A program made the translations under genes and the position numbers. A stretch of 64,000 bases of DNA from Clostridiales bacterium (GTDB taxonomy: Bacteria; Bacillota; Clostridia; TANB77; CAG-508), in contig DXVF01000005.1 in the NCBI GenBank assembly GCA_019417465.1, positions 22,974 to 86,973 of the forward strand, given 5' to 3'. The notes under the pieces were generated by a model. That model saw only the letters and a program-made list of their open reading frames with translations, had not been told where the DNA came from and made no database searches. Below, in pieces: positions 1 to 8,985 of the stretch; the stretch's first letter is position 1; the number at the start of each line of letters is the position of its first letter.

Positions 1-359
1 ATAATTGAAAATTCTTCTTGATGTGCACCTATTTCATTTGCTAATTTTTTCATATCATTATCTAGCTTATTTATTTGTTCATCTTCTAATGAAATATCTG
101 ATACTTTTCCACATTTTAAACACTCGAAGTGAATATGTGGTTTTATATTCCCATCATACCTATCTACACCACTTTTTGTTTTTATCTTGATAATTTCATC
201 ATTTTGACAAAGACTCTGCAAATTTCTATAAACAGTTGCAATTCCAATTTCAGGCATGCTTTTTTTCAAATCTAAAAAAAGCTCTTCTGCAGTAGGATGA
301 TCTTTTCTGTTTTTTAATGAACTAATAATTATTTCTCTTTGTTTGCTATATTTCTTCAT
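1..359 (-). CDS. Fur-family metalloregulator (N-terminal part, runs off left edge)
   Basis: Reading leftward from the ATG at 359 gives an open frame of about 119 residues that leaves the window. It shows the Fur-family winged-helix core (AEELFLDLKKSMPEIGIATV then YRNLQ) followed by the metal-binding HIHFECLKCG segment with a CxxC zinc pair. Family members are dimeric DNA-binding repressors that sense iron, zinc or peroxide; which of the three cannot be decided from the N-terminal part. The ATG has an AAAGGA ribosome site just upstream. A perfect 7-1-7 Fur/PerR/Zur-type box lies 14 bases upstream of the start, so autoregulation is likely. Confidence 0.9.
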   Translation of the reverse strand, partial: MKKYSKQREIIISSLKNRKDHPTAEELFLDLKKSMPEIGIATVYRNLQSLCQNDEIIKIKTKSGVDRYDGNIKPHIHFECLKCGKVSDISLEDEQINKLDNDMKKLANEIGAHQEEFSI

Positions 360-372
360 TTCTATCCTTTCC

Positions 373-387
373 TGATAATGATTATCA
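373..387. promoter_or_regulatory. Fur/PerR/Zur-type operator box
   Basis: The 15-mer TGATAATGATTATCA is an exact match to the 7-1-7 inverted-repeat consensus known for Bacillus Fur-family regulators (TGATAATNATTATCA). It sits 14 bases upstream of the Fur-family start codon at 359, between promoter and gene, which fits autoregulation. It could also act on a divergent transcript to the right. Confidence 0.85.
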
Positions 388-547
388 TTATAATATTATA
401 TTAATTTATTTTTTTCAAGTATTTTTTTTAATTTTATTTATTTTTATTTTTTTCTATGTTACAATTAGTATAAATTTATTTTGTATAATAGAAAAATTTT
501 ATTACTTGCTTTTACTCTACACTTAAACTTTTCTATTATATAAAAAC

Positions 548-573
548 CTCTTTTTTACAATCTGAAAAAAGAG
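548..573. terminator. short A/T-rich hairpin
   Basis: CTCTTTTTT and AAAAAAGAG arms of 9 bases surround an 8-base loop. Read on the minus strand it is followed by a T-rich run, as in an intrinsic terminator, but no minus-strand gene ends right beside it. It may stop read-through toward the Fur-family gene. The rest of 360-625 holds only the Fur box and no gene. Confidence 0.35.
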
Positions 574-625
574 ATTTCATATAAAATATTTAAGTATTAA
601 ATTACTTAAAGAATGGAGGCTTTTT

Positions 626-850
626 ATGGAACTAAATAAATGTACAAGATGTGGTTCATTCCACACATCCGAATCTGATGTTTGCCCTGCATGTAATCAA
701 AAAGATATTGCTGATATTGATAAATTAAAAGGATTTTTATCTGAAAATGATATAATTTCTATTGAAGATATTTCTTACCAAACTGGTATAACAACTAAAA
801 ATTTAAACCGTTTTTTTCAATTAGATGAATTCAAGAAAATAAAATTTTAA
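626..850 (+). CDS. small zinc-ribbon protein
   Basis: A 74-residue protein beginning MELNKCTRCGSF with a second CPAC pair at residues 20-23, which makes a C-x2-C...C-x2-C zinc ribbon. The C-terminal half (about residues 33-74) looks helical and could be a small winged or helix-turn-helix tail. A GGAGG ribosome site precedes the ATG. It stands alone between the Fur-family gene and the nucleoside phosphorylase, on the opposite strand to both. Specific function unknown; possibly a nucleic-acid binder. It contains a TCCGA sequence in a phase that reads TCC GAA, and the frame is intact. Confidence 0.75.
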   Translation: MELNKCTRCGSFHTSESDVCPACNQKDIADIDKLKGFLSENDIISIEDISYQTGITTKNLNRFFQLDEFKKIKF

Positions 851-895
851 TTTATGTACACTTTTAAAAAAAGCAAAAGTAGCATAATCACTAAA

Positions 896-927
896 ATTGG
901 AGGCTACTTTTTCAGGTAGCCTCCAAT
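896..927. terminator. hairpin terminator between zinc-ribbon gene and pdp
   Basis: A 12-bp perfect stem (ATTGGAGGCTAC / GTAGCCTCCAAT) with an 8-base loop lies between two convergent genes. On the minus strand it is followed by TTTTAG, so it most likely ends the pdp operon; on the plus side there is no T tract. Confidence 0.6.
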
Positions 928-953
928 ACATCTCGTGTTCCTTCTAATAGCTT

Positions 954-2258
954 TTATTTTATAATCCCTAAAATACTTTCTAATTTTTCTACTTTATTAT
1001 TGGTAATTTCAAAACAATCCTTTATTTTTTCATTAGCCTCATTTCCAAGTTTTAAATCATTAGCATATACATATGCTATTATTTCATCTTTATTAATATA
1101 ATCTCCCACTTTTTTGTTTAGTATAATTCCTACTTCATAATCAATTTTATCTTCTTTTTTTATTCTACCTGCACCCAAAAAACATGAAATTTTACCCAGA
1201 TTTTCTACTTGCATTTTTTGTACATATCCTTCTTTTTCAGAAGTAACTGGTATTTTATATTTTGCACATTTAAATTTATCTGTATTTTCTATGTACTCTA
1301 TATCTCCACCTTGATTTTGTATTAGATCTATAAACTTATTATACGCTTTTCCATTTTTAATATTTTCGAGCATATTTTTTTTATTTTGTTCTATATCATC
1401 ACCTTTTCCAGCAAGTTTAATCATATATGAACCTAGTTCTAAAACAATATCTCTTACATCTTCTTCCATTTCACCTTTTAAAGCTTTTATAGCCTCTATT
1501 ACTTCTAATGTATTTCCAATAGAATATCCTATTGGCTCTTCCATGTTAGTTAATATACATACAGTTTCTTTTCCAGCTAGTTTTCCTATTCTTATCATCA
1601 TCTCTGCAAGTTCTCTTGCCTTTTCTTTTGTTTTCATAAAAGCACCATTTCCACATGTCACTTCTAAAACAATTTTGTTTGCACCTGACGCAATTTTTTT
1701 ACTCATTATACTAGAAGCAATTAACGAAATATTATCTACACAAGATATTGTATCTCTTAATGCATATAACTTTTTATCTGCTGGAGCTAAATTCAAAGTT
1801 TGCCCAATTAAACTAATTCCAATATTTTTTACGTTTTTTATAAACTCATCAATTTCGATATTAGTATTATATCCTGGTATAGATTCTAATTTGTCTATTG
1901 TACCACCTGTAAAACCAAGTCCTCTTCCAGACATTTTAGCAACAGGAACTCCAAGAGAAGCTATAATAGGCATTAATATTAAAGTTATTTTATCTCCTAC
2001 TCCACCTGTACTATGTTTATCTACTACATTCTCACCCAAACACGACAAATCTAATACTTCTCCAGAATATGCCATTGCCAGAGTAAGATTCTTTATTTCT
2101 TCATCTGTCATTCCATTTATATATATTGCCATAACTAAAGCTGCTGCCTGATAATCTGTAATTTCTCCTTGTACATATGATTTTATAAAATATTCAATTT
2201 CTTCTTTTGTTAAAATTTTCTTATCTCTTTTTTTTGCAATTATTTGTAATATATTCAA
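954..2258 (-). CDS. pdp: pyrimidine-nucleoside phosphorylase
   Basis: A full-length 434-residue enzyme of the thymidine/pyrimidine phosphorylase family. It cleaves uridine, thymidine or deoxyuridine with phosphate to the free base plus (deoxy)ribose-1-phosphate in cytosolic nucleoside salvage. The family signature VDKHSTGGVGDKITL, which binds phosphate, is at about residues 82-96, and the C-terminal alpha/beta domain is complete. An AGGAGGAATATATT ribosome site precedes the ATG. The stop of rnhB lies 12 bases upstream, so this is the last gene of a three-gene minus-strand operon. Confidence 0.93.
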   Translation of the reverse strand: MNILQIIAKKRDKKILTKEEIEYFIKSYVQGEITDYQAAALVMAIYINGMTDEEIKNLTLAMAYSGEVLDLSCLGENVVDKHSTGGVGDKITLILMPIIASLGVPVAKMSGRGLGFTGGTIDKLESIPGYNTNIEIDEFIKNVKNIGISLIGQTLNLAPADKKLYALRDTISCVDNISLIASSIMSKKIASGANKIVLEVTCGNGAFMKTKEKARELAEMMIRIGKLAGKETVCILTNMEEPIGYSIGNTLEVIEAIKALKGEMEEDVRDIVLELGSYMIKLAGKGDDIEQNKKNMLENIKNGKAYNKFIDLIQNQGGDIEYIENTDKFKCAKYKIPVTSEKEGYVQKMQVENLGKISCFLGAGRIKKEDKIDYEVGIILNKKVGDYINKDEIIAYVYANDLKLGNEANEKIKDCFEITNNKVEKLESILGIIK

Positions 2259-2270
2259 AATATATTCCTC

Positions 2271-2897
2271 CTAAATAAATTTTTTCACAAAACTTAGTCT
2301 ATGTAGTGGACATATTCCATTTTCCTTAATAGCTGTTATATGTGCTGCAGTCCCATATCCCTTATGTTTAGCAAATCCATATTGTGGATAAATTTCATCC
2401 CACTCTCTCATTATTCTATCCCTTGTTACTTTTGCTATTATAGAAGCTGCCGCAATAGAATAACATTTTGCATCACCTTTAATTATAGATTCATATGGAA
2501 TACCACATGTATCTATATTAGTTAAAGCATCAACTAATATTAAACTAGGTTTAATCTCTAAATTTTTTATAGCTGTTGTTAATCCCAATTTAGTAGCATT
2601 TAATATATTTATTCTATCAATCTCTTTTTGATCTATTATTGCAACTGAATAACTAATTGCTGTTTTAGTTATTTCTTCATATAACTTTTCTCTCTTTTTC
2701 TCTGATACTTTTTTTGAATCATTTACACCCTCTATCATAGAATCTTTAGGCATTATTACACTAGCAATGACAACAGGTCCTGCAAGAGGTCCTCTGCCTG
2801 CTTCATCTATTCCACAAATATAACTTGCGCCCTTTTTATACCATTCATCTTCTATTTGTTTTATTTCTTGTAATCTCAACAATTCTTTTTCCTTCAT
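2271..2897 (-). CDS. rnhB: ribonuclease HII
   Basis: A 208-residue RNase HII, which cuts RNA in RNA-DNA hybrids and removes misincorporated ribonucleotides. The start of the catalytic domain reads CGIDEAGRGPLAGPVV with the D-E acidic pair; later acidic residues are in LILVDALTN and AKVTRDRIM. The KHKGYGT motif near the C-terminus is typical. The start has an AGAGG ribosome site. It is spaced 9 bases from the upstream membrane protein and 12 from pdp, consistent with one operon. Confidence 0.95.
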   Translation of the reverse strand: MKEKELLRLQEIKQIEDEWYKKGASYICGIDEAGRGPLAGPVVIASVIMPKDSMIEGVNDSKKVSEKKREKLYEEITKTAISYSVAIIDQKEIDRINILNATKLGLTTAIKNLEIKPSLILVDALTNIDTCGIPYESIIKGDAKCYSIAAASIIAKVTRDRIMREWDEIYPQYGFAKHKGYGTAAHITAIKENGICPLHRLSFVKKFI

Positions 2898-2906
2898 AAA
2901 CTACCT

Positions 2907-3374
2907 CTATCTTTCTATTTGTTTTATATCTGACAATTTATAATATTCATGTTTTTTGTATATATATGGTCTAGATAAGACTATCTCTTCACTTTCATAA
3001 TTAACTAATATATACTCATTATCTTTAACAATAGCATCTCCTAATCCATTCTCATTTAGAATCATCTCATCAAGAACATAATATTTATCATATTCATCTT
3101 GTGATATTATCTTTTTCTCTAATAAATTATTAATAATGCTATCTTCCCTATATTCTGCAAGCTTTCTTCCTATAAAAGTATTACTATCTCTATTAATTTG
3201 ACTATCGCCCTTTATATTATTTATTTTAGCCTGAACTAATAATAAGTTAGTCTGGATTGTATTTAGCCTTTCAATTTCTAAATTTTCTTTAATATAATAT
3301 GCTAAAACAATTAATATAATAATTACAATGAAAAAATATATCATTAATTTAAAATGACTTCTCTGAAAATTCAT
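2907..3374 (-). CDS. single-pass membrane protein of unknown function
   Basis: A 155-residue protein with one N-terminal transmembrane helix (about residues 10-27, FFIVIIILIVLAYY) followed by an extracellular or cytoplasmic domain that is charged and probably mixed alpha/beta. The first half after the helix (NTIQTNLLLVQAKINNIKG) resembles a pseudopilin-like helix, but I see no prepilin cleavage motif. It heads the operon with rnhB and pdp, with a GGAGGA ribosome site. I do not recognise the family. Confidence 0.7.
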   Translation of the reverse strand: MNFQRSHFKLMIYFFIVIIILIVLAYYIKENLEIERLNTIQTNLLLVQAKINNIKGDSQINRDSNTFIGRKLAEYREDSIINNLLEKKIISQDEYDKYYVLDEMILNENGLGDAIVKDNEYILVNYESEEIVLSRPYIYKKHEYYKLSDIKQIER

Positions 3375-3612
3375 CTTTTTCCTCCATTTTTCTTATTATA
3401 TATATATCGATTTTATTTTTCAAGTTTTTATATACTATTTTGTATTTGAATTGTTACTGGATAATGGTTTAACATTGTAGAGTAGTCTTAAACTTCCCAT
3501 TATCTTGTAACTTTGAATTTTTTTACAATTTTTTCACTAAATTTTCACAAATATATTGTATTATATTAATAATTTAGGATATATTATTAATAATAATTTA
3601 TGGAGGTATTTT

Positions 3613-4890
3613 ATGGAAAATAATGAATTTAATAAAAGCAATAATATAAGTAATGACAAAAAAATAAACAACGAACCAGCTACTACATACACAGCAATTA
3701 ATTCTCATAAAGAAAAAGTAAAGCTAGGATTCGGAAAAAGTGTCTTAATGCCATTTTTATGTGGAGCATTAGGTACTGTTATAGTAATAGGTACATGTTT
3801 TGGTGTTCCTAGCATAAGAGAAAAGCTTCTTCCTAATAATAACAATCAAGAAGTAATAAACACAAACACTGTACAAGATACAACTGCTACAAGCACTAAT
3901 GATAATTTAATCTCTCTTTCAAATTATTCAGAAACAGGTATTAATGTTGCAAACAAAGTAAGACCTTCTATAGTGGGAATTACTGTAGAATATTCTGTAA
4001 ATTCTATTTTTTATAGAAACTATGCAACAAGCAGTACTGCAAAAGCTGAAGGATCTGGAATTATAATTAGCGAAGATGGTTATATATTAACAAATAACCA
4101 TATTGTTAATTCTTCTTCTAGTTCATCTTATTATGAAGTTGGAAAAGCAAATAAAGTTACAGTATATTTATATAATGACCAAACAGAATATGATGCAGAA
4201 ATTATTGGCACTGATGAACAAACAGATTTGGCTGTTATAAAAATCGATAAAACAGGTTTACAAGCTGCAGAACTTGGAGATTCAAATTCAGTCCAAGTAG
4301 GGGAATTCTCAATGGCAATTGGCAACCCTCTTGGTATGCAAAGCAGTGTTACTGCTGGAATGATTAGTGCTGTTAATAGAGAAGTTACTGATTCAGATGG
4401 TAAAACTTACACATTAATTCAAACAGATGCCGCTATAAACTCTGGAAATAGTGGTGGAGCTTTAGTTAATAGTAAAGGTCAAGTTATAGGTGTAAACACA
4501 TTAAAACTCTCTGGAACTGGAATTGAAGGAATGGGATTTGCAATTCCAATCAATTCTACAAAAGATATATATGAACAACTAATACAATATAATAAAGTAA
4601 AAAGACCATATATAGGAATAACTGGTAGAGAGATTGATGAAGATCTAGCAAAAGCAAATAACTTAGTAGTAGGTGTGTATGTTCAAGCTGTTGAAGATTT
4701 TTCAAGTGCCCAAAAAGCTGATATTAGAAATGGTGATGTAATAATTGAAGCAGATAGACAAAAAATAACTACAATGGATGAATTAAATGAAATTAAAAAC
4801 AAACATAACATTGGAGACGAAATGACACTAAAAATTTATAGAAATGGTTCAGAAAAAGAAATAACACTTACACTTGGTGAACAACCTTAA
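3613..4890 (+). CDS. htrA: HtrA/DegP-type serine protease with PDZ domain
   Basis: A 425-residue membrane-anchored trypsin-like protease for envelope protein quality control. One transmembrane helix (about residues 40-60) is followed by a protease domain with the triad His (TNNHIV), Asp (TDLAVIKI) and Ser (GNSGGALV), then a C-terminal PDZ domain (VYVQAVEDF ... IRNGDVI). The ATG at 3613 is chosen over an in-frame ATG 57 bases upstream because TGGAGG sits 7 bases before it. The gene contains a TTC GGA codon pair (around 3731), that is the pentamer TCGGA with CGG out of frame, and the frame is intact. This is an important control for the recoding described elsewhere. Confidence 0.93.
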   Translation: MENNEFNKSNNISNDKKINNEPATTYTAINSHKEKVKLGFGKSVLMPFLCGALGTVIVIGTCFGVPSIREKLLPNNNNQEVINTNTVQDTTATSTNDNLISLSNYSETGINVANKVRPSIVGITVEYSVNSIFYRNYATSSTAKAEGSGIIISEDGYILTNNHIVNSSSSSSYYEVGKANKVTVYLYNDQTEYDAEIIGTDEQTDLAVIKIDKTGLQAAELGDSNSVQVGEFSMAIGNPLGMQSSVTAGMISAVNREVTDSDGKTYTLIQTDAAINSGNSGGALVNSKGQVIGVNTLKLSGTGIEGMGFAIPINSTKDIYEQLIQYNKVKRPYIGITGREIDEDLAKANNLVVGVYVQAVEDFSSAQKADIRNGDVIIEADRQKITTMDELNEIKNKHNIGDEMTLKIYRNGSEKEITLTLGEQP

Positions 4891-4974
4891 TTATTCTTTG
4901 TTAGTTATAACATTTATTATTTCCCAAAAAATAATATATAAAATTTTACTATAATTAATAAAGATATCTCTTTA

Positions 4975-5013
4975 AATAATAAACGACTACTTTCAAGGTA
5001 GTCGTTTATTATT
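4975..5013. terminator. bidirectional hairpin terminator
   Basis: A 16-bp perfect stem (AATAATAAACGACTAC with its complement) and a 7-base loop between convergent htrA and the NUDIX gene. A/T runs on both sides fit a bidirectional intrinsic terminator. The core AAACGACTAC...GTAGTCGTTT recurs at 5770-5796. Confidence 0.75.
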
Positions 5014-5022
5014 TAGACACAA

Positions 5023-5469
5023 TCATTTTAAAACTGATAACAATAACATTTTTAAATTTTCCAATAACTCCATATTTTCTAGTTCATCTTTTGAAAACCA
5101 ACCATATTTCTTTACTTCATCTTTTTTTATATTTATTTCTTTTGTTTTAAGTTTACATAGATAAACCATATCCATATGATAATGATTATCCTCTCTATCT
5201 CCTATGAGTTCCTCCATGATTATGTATGGCATATTTAATGTTCTTACAATATCTGTTCTTATATCTATATTTTGATTACTTTGCAATTCTACATCTAAAT
5301 TTGTTTCTTCTTTAATTTCACGTATAAGAGCTTCATCAGGAGTTTCATTTTTCTCTATATGTCCTCCTGGATATAACCACGTATTTAGTTTATTATGCCA
5401 AACAAGTAAAACCTTATTATTCTTTAAAATAATTCCAGATACTGTAAAATGTCTTTTTATACCTTCCAT
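5023..5469 (-). CDS. NUDIX hydrolase
   Basis: A 148-residue NUDIX-fold protein that hydrolyses a nucleoside diphosphate linked to another moiety; the substrate cannot be predicted. The NUDIX box is complete: GGHIEKNETPDEALIREIKE followed by ETNLDV, giving the GX5EX7REUXEE pattern that binds Mg. The ATG at 5469 is preceded by AAAGGAGA; an upstream in-frame TTG lies on top of that site and is rejected. It is a single gene, convergent with htrA. Confidence 0.9.
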   Translation of the reverse strand: MEGIKRHFTVSGIILKNNKVLLVWHNKLNTWLYPGGHIEKNETPDEALIREIKEETNLDVELQSNQNIDIRTDIVRTLNMPYIIMEELIGDREDNHYHMDMVYLCKLKTKEINIKKDEVKKYGWFSKDELENMELLENLKMLLLSVLK

Positions 5470-5867
5470 AAATTCTCCTTTCAATTTAATTGTTAAAGAT
5501 TTAATTAATGTTCTCGTTTATAATAATTTGATATATAATTATTATATCAAACTATTATATCACTTTTTGTAAAACCTTGTCGAAATTTATAATTATTTAA
5601 AAAATATTATATACATATACCAATATAAGATTTTATTAATAACTTTTTCTTATTTATCACATTTAATTCACACAATGAACAAAAATAAATAGTATATTAT
5701 TAATATAGTTAGTAACAATATTACTCCAGTTACTAACAAAAAAAAAGAAAAACATCCCCTTTTATTTTTAAACGACTACTAAAAAAGTAGTCGTTTATTT
5801 ATTTTATATTAAAAATACACCTCAAAATATCAAACTCTTTCGTTTTAATATTTAAAGTGTATCCATT
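5470..5867. other. gene-free stretch with two inverted repeats
   Basis: No credible gene is seen. It holds the promoter region of the NUDIX gene, a 9-bp inverted repeat GTTAGTAAC/GTTACTAAC (5708-5737), and the terminator-like hairpin at 5769-5797. It is extremely A/T-rich. Confidence 0.6.
5769..5797. terminator. hairpin terminator downstream of the M23 gene
   Basis: An 11-bp stem TAAACGACTAC with its complement and an A-rich loop (5769-5779 with 5787-5797), flanked by T-rich sequence on both sides. Its core is the same sequence as the 4975-5013 terminator. It lies about 70 bases past the M23 gene stop on the minus strand. Confidence 0.6.
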
Positions 5868-6851
5868 TTAATTATATACATACCTTTGTGGATTTATTTG
5901 ACTTCCATTTAGTCTAATCTCAAAATGTAAATGGTTACCTGTAGAACGTCCTGTTGAGCCAACTGCAGCTATATTGTCACCTGCTACTACAGTTTGACCT
6001 TTTTTTATATATATTTTACTACAGTGTCCATAATATGTCTCAATACCATTTCCATGAGAAATTATTACTAAATTACCATATCCGCCTGAATTATATCCTG
6101 CATAAGTTACTGTACCATCTGCTGCTGCATATATTGGTGTTCCATTAGGTGCTCCTATATCTATTCCTTTATGAGCACTAGTTCTTATACTCTCTTTACT
6201 TCCAAATCTGGATGTAATTGTTCCTGTTACAGGTTTTACGCTAAAATATACACCATTAAATGTTTTAGCATTTTTCTCCTCTTCTTGTTTTTTTGCTTCA
6301 TTTACAGTATTACTAATATCACTTTCTGCATCAGCAACTTTTACTGTATTTAATTCTTCTAGATTAGTTGTATATATTTCTGTTATTCCTAATTCTATAT
6401 TAGTGTTTGAATTACTTTCTTTAATTTTAGCAACTACTTCTTCAGCTTCTTCCATAGTATTTACATATGATTGATTATTACCGTCTAAAGTTATAGCATA
6501 CATTTTATAAGTTGTTTGCGAGCTTTTTGCTATTTTATCTAATATTTCTTGTTCATTTGTATCACATAATTTATCAATTAATTTAAATTCATAACTTGGT
6601 AAGCTATCCAAAGTAATATATGCTACATTTACTTCTTCTGAAGTTAATATATCTTCTTCAATAATCTTCTCGAAACTGTTTTTATTAGTTATATAACCTA
6701 CTTCTTCTCCAAAAAATGTAACCTTATATACTGGTTTGTATTTTATTAATATAATACCAATTATTATAGCTGCTGCAATTATAAGTAAAGTTACTAATTT
6801 AAATGATTTTTTAAAATAATATAATATGTTACTTTTTAAAATAAAATTCAC
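5868..6851 (-). CDS. membrane-anchored M23 (LytM) peptidoglycan endopeptidase
   Basis: A murein peptide-cross-bridge hydrolase or scaffold of about 327 residues. After a transmembrane helix (LVTLLIIAAAIIIGIILI) comes a linker resembling the region that precedes LytM domains in Clostridia, then a C-terminal M23 domain with HKGIDIGAPNGTPIYAA (first zinc His and Asp), GIETYYGH and the GNHLHFEI HxH motif, so it looks catalytically competent. The start is uncertain: GTG at 6851 has an AAAAGGAGA site but unusually close; upstream in-frame TTG at 6956 and ATG at 6902 have no ribosome site. It is monocistronic. Confidence 0.85.
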   Translation of the reverse strand: MNFILKSNILYYFKKSFKLVTLLIIAAAIIIGIILIKYKPVYKVTFFGEEVGYITNKNSFEKIIEEDILTSEEVNVAYITLDSLPSYEFKLIDKLCDTNEQEILDKIAKSSQTTYKMYAITLDGNNQSYVNTMEEAEEVVAKIKESNSNTNIELGITEIYTTNLEELNTVKVADAESDISNTVNEAKKQEEEKNAKTFNGVYFSVKPVTGTITSRFGSKESIRTSAHKGIDIGAPNGTPIYAAADGTVTYAGYNSGGYGNLVIISHGNGIETYYGHCSKIYIKKGQTVVAGDNIAAVGSTGRSTGNHLHFEIRLNGSQINPQRYVYN

Positions 6852-7032
6852 TCTCCTTTTAATGTAAGCGACACTTATTATTATACTAAATATTTTTAGC
6901 ATTTTCAAATTTAATATACCAAAGTTTATTAAATTATTATAAATTTTTGCAATCAAAATTACATTTTTTCTCTGTTTTTCAAATATTTTACTTTAATTTA
7001 CTCTCGTTTTCTCTCGTTTTCTTAGAATTATG

Positions 7033-7737
7033 TTACTCATTTTTTATTATATCTTTAATCCATATTTCTTCATTATTTTTATCAATAAACCTTATATTTG
7101 GAAATGTCTTTAACATTTTATCATTTGCAAACAATGTATCTTCTATTTTTTTTATAATTGTATCACTATTTTTTACTTCCATATTATAATAAATATTCAT
7201 TGCTCTTTTTTTATAAGAACTTATTGCCCAAATAGTACAAAGTACATCTATAATTAAAAACACTGTAATTAATATCTCTATTATATTAATATATTTAAAA
7301 TTCATTTTCGCTATGCATTTATCTATTAAAGGTTTCGCATAAGATATTAATATAAGTGATAAAACAGCCCAAAACACTGTATATGTAATACATATTCTTC
7401 CATTTAAGTGGAAATTTGTATATGAATAATTCCAAAATCTTGTAGCATATATACATTCTAATCCATAGCTAATTAAATATTCTATTATATCTCCTGTTAT
7501 TCCACCATATATTAATAACTTAATTTTACTACTCTTAAATTTATTAAGTAATAAAATTAATAATGTTGCTCCAACTCCATATACCGGACAAAATGGTCCC
7601 CAAATTAATCCTTTTCTACTCTCCCAAACTCCTGTCGTTATAAAGCAATAAATTGTTTCTATACAAAGTCCAAGTATACTAAATATAATAAAATACCATA
7701 ATACCTGATGGATATTTATTTTTTCTCTTTCTTCCAT
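7033..7737 (-). CDS. CmpB-like putative ABC-transporter permease (integral membrane)
   Basis: A 234-residue protein with about four or five hydrophobic helices and the family landmark GLIWGPFCPVYGVGA after a first helix with SILGLCIETIY. Members are annotated as putative ABC-transporter permease (PF06541); true activity is unknown and no ATPase gene is adjacent. A second member, with GPLCPIYGFGA, is at 41355-42167. GGAGAAATTAA precedes the ATG. Confidence 0.8.
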   Translation of the reverse strand: MEEREKINIHQVLWYFIIFSILGLCIETIYCFITTGVWESRKGLIWGPFCPVYGVGATLLILLLNKFKSSKIKLLIYGGITGDIIEYLISYGLECIYATRFWNYSYTNFHLNGRICITYTVFWAVLSLILISYAKPLIDKCIAKMNFKYINIIEILITVFLIIDVLCTIWAISSYKKRAMNIYYNMEVKNSDTIIKKIEDTLFANDKMLKTFPNIRFIDKNNEEIWIKDIIKNE

Positions 7738-7991
7738 TTAATTTCTCCTACTTGTTGATCCTATTTTACCTAATATTACCTTTACGAAATTATATAATTT
7801 AGTTAAATAAAAGTCAAATTCAGAATAATAACAGTCTTTAATTATACTTCATACTTAATTAATTCTCTTACAGCCTACGTTTAATTGTTAGTGTGCCAGT
7901 TTCTAAAAAAAAATTATGTGCAATTATTTTATATAATAACAAATCTCTCCTTTTTAAATTTTGTTTTATACTTAAAATTTTCTATTACATC

Positions 7992-8028
7992 AAAAGAGAT
8001 AGTAATTCTTAAACTTACTATCTCTTTT
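7992..8028. terminator. hairpin terminator of the glucan synthase gene
   Basis: A perfect 14-bp stem (AAAAGAGATAGTAA with its complement) with a 9-base loop lies just past the glucan synthase stop on the minus strand and is followed there by TTTTG. The other side also has a T run. Confidence 0.75.
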
Positions 8029-8031
8029 TGC

Positions 8032-8985
8032 TTACATCATTACAACAATATTATAAATACCTAATTTATTATCTAATTTTATTTTTTTATCTTCCACTTC
8101 TTTCTCATTTACTATAAATTTAATCACACCATTACTTTTGCCATTTGGATTTTTTACTTTAATATTATATATACTTTCTCCATTTTTATATCTTATACTA
8201 TATTCTTTCCAATCATTTGGAATACTTGGATTTACACTTAAAAATCCATCCTCAATCGTTAAGCCTAATATATATCTAATTCCAGCTGTATATATCCAAC
8301 CAGACGAACCTGTATACCATGTCCATCCACCTCTTCCCGTTAAATTCGATTCTCCATATATATCTGCTGCGATTACATATGGTTCTACTTTATACTTATT
8401 AGCAGCTTCTTTTGTTCTAGCATGTTCTATTGGGTTTATCATTCTAAAATATTCTAAAGCTTTTCCTCCAAATCCTAGAATGCTTTCTGCAATTATTGCC
8501 CAACAACTAGCATGTGTATATTGTCCTCCATTTTCCCTAGTACCTGGAACATATGCTTTTATATAGCCTGGCTCTAAATTTCCTTTTTCAAAAGGTGGAT
8601 CTAGTAATTTTATTATTCCATTTTCTTTATCTATTAAATGATTTTCTAAACTTTCCAATGAAATATACTTTTTATCATTATCACCTGCATTTGATATCGT
8701 CGCCCAGCTCTGAGCTATGCTATCAATTCTACATTCATCATTTTGCAAACTTCCTAATATATCTCCATTATCCATAAAAGCTCTTTTGTACCATCTACCA
8801 TCCCATCCATTCGTATTTAATGCTTTTCTTAATTTCATCATAATTTCTTTATATTTCTCTACTCTTTCTAAATCACCTTTATATTGACATATAGGAATAA
8901 AATCGTCTAATACTTTATACAAAAAGAATCCGAAGCCACACGCTTTCACCTTTTCCTTTATTTCCAACTGTACTAAAACCATCAT
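8032..8985 (-). CDS. glucan synthase, frame segment 6 (GH94 C-terminal part)
   Basis: The genuine coding part starts at 8931 with GFFLYKVLDDFIPIC, continuing GESVWL from the previous segment. It holds the GH94 barrel end: DGRWYKRAF, NGGQYTHASCWA, GRGGWTWYTGSSGWIY and the C-terminal beta domain. The ATG at 8985 belongs to an overlapping out-of-frame stretch and is not a real start. Confidence 0.85.
   Translation of the reverse strand: MMVLVQLEIKEKVKACGFGFFLYKVLDDFIPICQYKGDLERVEKYKEIMMKLRKALNTNGWDGRWYKRAFMDNGDILGSLQNDECRIDSIAQSWATISNAGDNDKKYISLESLENHLIDKENGIIKLLDPPFEKGNLEPGYIKAYVPGTRENGGQYTHASCWAIIAESILGFGGKALEYFRMINPIEHARTKEAANKYKVEPYVIAADIYGESNLTGRGGWTWYTGSSGWIYTAGIRYILGLTIEDGFLSVNPSIPNDWKEYSIRYKNGESIYNIKVKNPNGKSNGVIKFIVNEKEVEDKKIKLDNKLGIYNIVVMM

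Noticed and set aside
5..190. Plus-strand open frame at the left edge
   Set aside because: It is the shadow of the Fur-family gene on the opposite strand, with biased hydrophobic composition and no ribosome site.
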